From Saprospiraceae bacterium UBA7328 (lineage in GTDB: Bacteria; Bacteroidota; Bacteroidia; Chitinophagales; Saprospiraceae): a stretch of 9,288 bases of DNA. The position numbers were made by a program, and so were the translations under genes. The first letter of the stretch is position 1. Each line of letters begins with the position of its first letter. The notes under the pieces are model-generated. The model was not told the DNA's origin and did not search any database. It worked only from the letters and a program-made list of their open reading frames with translations. Positions 7,583-9,288 of the stretch are shown piece after piece. The DNA lies in NCBI GenBank assembly GCA_002471345.1, contig DKPS01000186.1, forward strand, positions 1-9,288. The letters are read 5' to 3'.

Positions 7583-7741
7583 ATGCCAAAAGGCAAGTCT
7601 ACAATGGTAGAGGAAACATTGGCTTTACAATACATCCCGGCAAAAGAGGATATTATTCCAATTATGGTATTTAAAGGATCCAAGACATCCTCAAAGAGTG
7701 GCATTAGAAACCAGCTCCAAAGGTTCCATTCTTATAATTGA
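7583..7741 (+). CDS. Small ORF of 52 codons with a good ribosome binding site, unknown or remnant
   Basis: The ATG at 7583-7585 is preceded by AAGGAG at 7575-7580, two bases before the start codon. That is a strong but tightly spaced match. The frame runs to TGA at 7739-7741 and encodes a product beginning MPKGKSTMVEETLALQYIPA, with a hydrophobic IIPIMVF patch in the middle and a basic end. No signal peptide or known domain is recognised. Other plus-strand phases over the same bases are also open and read plausibly, which is more like a frameshifted old gene than a genuine small protein. Treat as a weak call. Confidence 0.25.
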   Translation: MPKGKSTMVEETLALQYIPAKEDIIPIMVFKGSKTSSKSGIRNQLQRFHSYN

Positions 7742-7872
7742 AAGTCGAAAAGATAGTCTTCCCAGCACTTCTAGAAAAAGAAATGGCAGATTCAGACCAA
7801 TATCCTTTAAATAGGGAAATGAAAGATATGCTCATGGTGGAGTATTCATTAAATGAGAGCAGATTTTATTGA
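7591..7872 (+). pseudogene. Possible gene remnant with coding-like pieces in shifting frames
   Basis: Unrecognised. Phase A (7591 to TAA near 7672) reads YNGRGNIGFTIHPGKRGYYS. A second phase covering about 7606-7814 contains WYLKDPRHPQRVALETSSKG followed by SILIIES. Phase A is again open from 7738 to TGA 7870-7872, giving FPALLEKEMADSDQYPLNRE and KDMLMVEYSLNE. Read together these pieces have the composition of a soluble protein, but they need two or more frame changes, so I infer a decayed gene. The alternative is chance open frames. It overlaps the 52-codon ORF, and the two calls compete. Confidence 0.25.
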
Positions 7873-7875
7873 ATA

Positions 7876-7892
7876 GATTTTTTCCAAAAATC
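7876..7892. terminator. Weak A/T hairpin at the end of the CHU_C-domain gene
   Basis: GATTTTT (7876-7882) pairs perfectly with AAAAATC (7886-7892) around a 3-base loop. It overlaps the TGA stop of the minus-strand gene. The stem is nearly all A/T, so stability is low; it is a possible terminator only. Confidence 0.25.
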
Positions 7893-9204
7893 AAATCAAT
7901 GTAATATCCCCTACTTTTTGTACTACTCGACCGTCGGGATAATAAAACTCAAGAATGTATCCATAAACACCGGATGGGGCTTCAGTTTGATCTTGTATTT
8001 TTCCATTCCATCCTTTAATAATTGTCGCATGATCTTTAGATTGATAAAGTAGATTTCCCCATCGGTCATATATCGATAATGAAGCAATAGTTCCTTTAAA
8101 ATCTGGATGGGGTGTAATGAAAAACTGTCCGTTATTTAAGCTTCTTCTTTTGATGACATTTGGAATATACACTGGACAAGGATTTTGACTGACTAAAATA
8201 GTTGTGTCAAAAACACAAGTATTGAATTCAGAAATAGCCGATGTGACGTCTTTAATAGAGAGTGTATGCCAGCCATCAGAGACATCTTTAAATATTTGTT
8301 GTTCCTGGAATTCCAAACCATCAATCGCATATGACAATCTCCCTGCACCTCCTTTAGGGTTTATAGTGATCAGACCATTTGCTTGCCCACAATCAGGTAA
8401 AAGAGTCACCTTTGCACCAACATTTACTTGTTCTATAATTACCAAAGTGCTATCAAAAGTGGGTTTTTCTGTTTCTACAAATAGAAAGTCATCCAAAGCG
8501 AAATCGTTGCCATTCGGATCAGTATTTTTATTTATGATGCATATTTCCGCCAATGTAGTGTCATTTGATTCCCACAATTGATAGAATTGTCGCCATTGAC
8601 AGACACTTTCTACTGCCGAAAATGAATACCCCAATTGTTCATCGTTGATTGTAAATTGTAATTCTGCTGGATTATCTCCTAATACCGAAGCGAGCCACGT
8701 AGAAAATGCATATAGAGTATTTGAGTCAATTTCTATAGTTTGACACCAGACTTTAGTCCCTTCTATAGGAGAACCGTCTACTACCATCATAAGTCCTGAG
8801 CCAGAGGTATGATCAGGGCAATCTGTAAAAAATATACCATTTAGTTCCTTTGCACTTTGACTTACTCAATATAATCCTTGAATAAAGATGCGATCGGTAT
8901 AGGGATACTCACTTTCGAATCCTACATTGCCTTCTTCAAAATCAGGGTTCTTAATTAAATTTTCACCAAGAATTTCACCTATCATTTCGGCCACATACAA
9001 AGTATTGAAGACGGGATAGGCAATGGGATTCTGGATCGTAGGATTATCAAGACTATATGGGGGAGTCCATTTATATCCCTGCCGACCTAGTGGAGCTTGA
9101 AGTTCAACTACATCTTTTGGGTCACAAATGAGCAAAGTATCGATTTGCCCAATTATAGATTGAGAGGAAATGAAAAACATCAATCCACAACATAGAGTCT
9201 TCAT
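7891..9204 (-). pseudogene. Secreted T9SS protein with CHU_C (gliding-motility-associated) C-terminal domain, interrupted by an in-frame TGA
   Basis: Probably a secreted or surface-exposed adhesin-like protein exported by the type IX system; exact role unknown. The ATG at 9202-9204 starts a signal peptide (MKTLCCGLMFFISS, likely cut near IIGQ at residue 20). Residues about 21-75 look like an Ig/PKD-type module (YKWTPPYSLDNP). ENLIKNPDFEEGNVGF (81-96) opens a galactose-binding-like module. This module continues after the stop with CPDHTSGSG, MMVVDGS, KVWCQT, W.QFYQLW and NDFALDD. A SprB-like repeat (SYAIDG, DGWHTLSIKD) follows near 290-320. The CHU_C domain with IYDRWGNLLYQ, WNGK, PSGVYGY and terminal GDITLI lies near 343-437. 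Codon 113 is TGA (8866-8868). The two sides are in exactly the same frame, 26 codons apart from stop to the next ATG (8788-8790), so a single base change explains the break. Glycine (GGA) or tryptophan (TGG) is the likely ancestral codon. Translation restarting at 8790 would lack a signal peptide. Confidence 0.85.
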
Positions 9205-9228
9205 CAAGTACAATTGACAACATTTGGT

Positions 9229-9236
9229 CAAATATA
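9229..9236 (-). promoter_or_regulatory. Probable Bacteroidota -7 promoter box for the CHU_C-domain gene
   Basis: The minus strand reads TATATTTG here, an exact match to TAnnTTTG, 24 bases upstream of the ATG at 9204. This leaves a leader of roughly 15-20 bases. No good -33 element is visible about 19 bases further upstream. The box overlaps a TTG codon that could be mistaken for an alternative start, which supports choosing the ATG. Confidence 0.5.
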
Positions 9237-9288
9237 AATATAGAGTTTAATAAACTATTTTCTAGATTGTTTTGGCCAATTCAACCGA

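Noticed and set aside
8866..8868. TGA as a recoded sense codon (alternative genetic code or selenocysteine)
   Set aside because: TGA ends the sulfatase gene and this gene's own tail normally, and no selenocysteine hairpin is apparent just after the codon. A point mutation is simpler.
9205..9231. Longer start of the CHU_C-domain gene at TTG 9229-9231
   Set aside because: The TTG overlaps the TATATTTG promoter box, and the extension spoils the signal peptide. The ATG at 9204 fits better.

Overview
The window looks like chromosomal DNA of a free-living, probably marine member of the Bacteroidota, most likely a Cytophagales-type bacterium. The evidence is AT-rich DNA, a sulfatase and other enzymes with lipoprotein signals, TAnnTTTG-like promoter boxes, and a secreted protein ending in a gliding-motility-associated CHU_C (type IX secretion sorting) domain. 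Genus cannot be read from the sequence.

Layout. At the left edge lies the N-terminal part of a phosphoglucomutase/phosphomannomutase on the minus strand, cut by the window (1-633). Divergent from it, on the plus strand, is a small membrane protein of the DUF1761 type whose reading frame is broken by two compensating frameshifts (792-1199). Two adjacent hairpins (1209-1257) end this gene and the convergent minus-strand block. That block, read right to left, contains an NADP-type 2,5-dioxovalerate (alpha-ketoglutarate semialdehyde) dehydrogenase (7156-5609), a family S1 sulfatase with a formylglycine motif (5328-3802), an unrecognised lipoprotein (3735-3025) and a lipoprotein of the N-acyl-D-amino-acid deacylase / amidohydrolase family (2964-1267). 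The last three are closely spaced and may be one transcript. The 280-base gap before them leaves it open whether the dehydrogenase belongs with them.

The 7157-7890 stretch has no convincing intact gene. Its right half (about 7583-7872) holds plus-strand reading-frame pieces in different phases that look like the remains of a gene, plus one 52-codon ORF with a good ribosome binding site. At the right, on the minus strand, a T9SS-type secreted protein (9204-7891) is interrupted by a single in-frame TGA at 8866-8868. Protein similarity continues in the same frame on the far side of the stop.

Functional picture (inference): three probable envelope proteins (sulfatase, unknown lipoprotein, deacylase-like hydrolase) may process sulfated or acylated organic matter outside the cytoplasm. 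The cytoplasmic semialdehyde dehydrogenase would feed C5 products of uronate, pentose or hydroxyproline breakdown into 2-oxoglutarate. No transporter, SusC/SusD pair or regulator is visible, so this is not a complete polysaccharide utilisation locus. I see no CRISPR array, tRNA, rRNA, insertion sequence or clear novel system. The most notable features are the broken genes and the two hydrolases with atypical active-site motifs.
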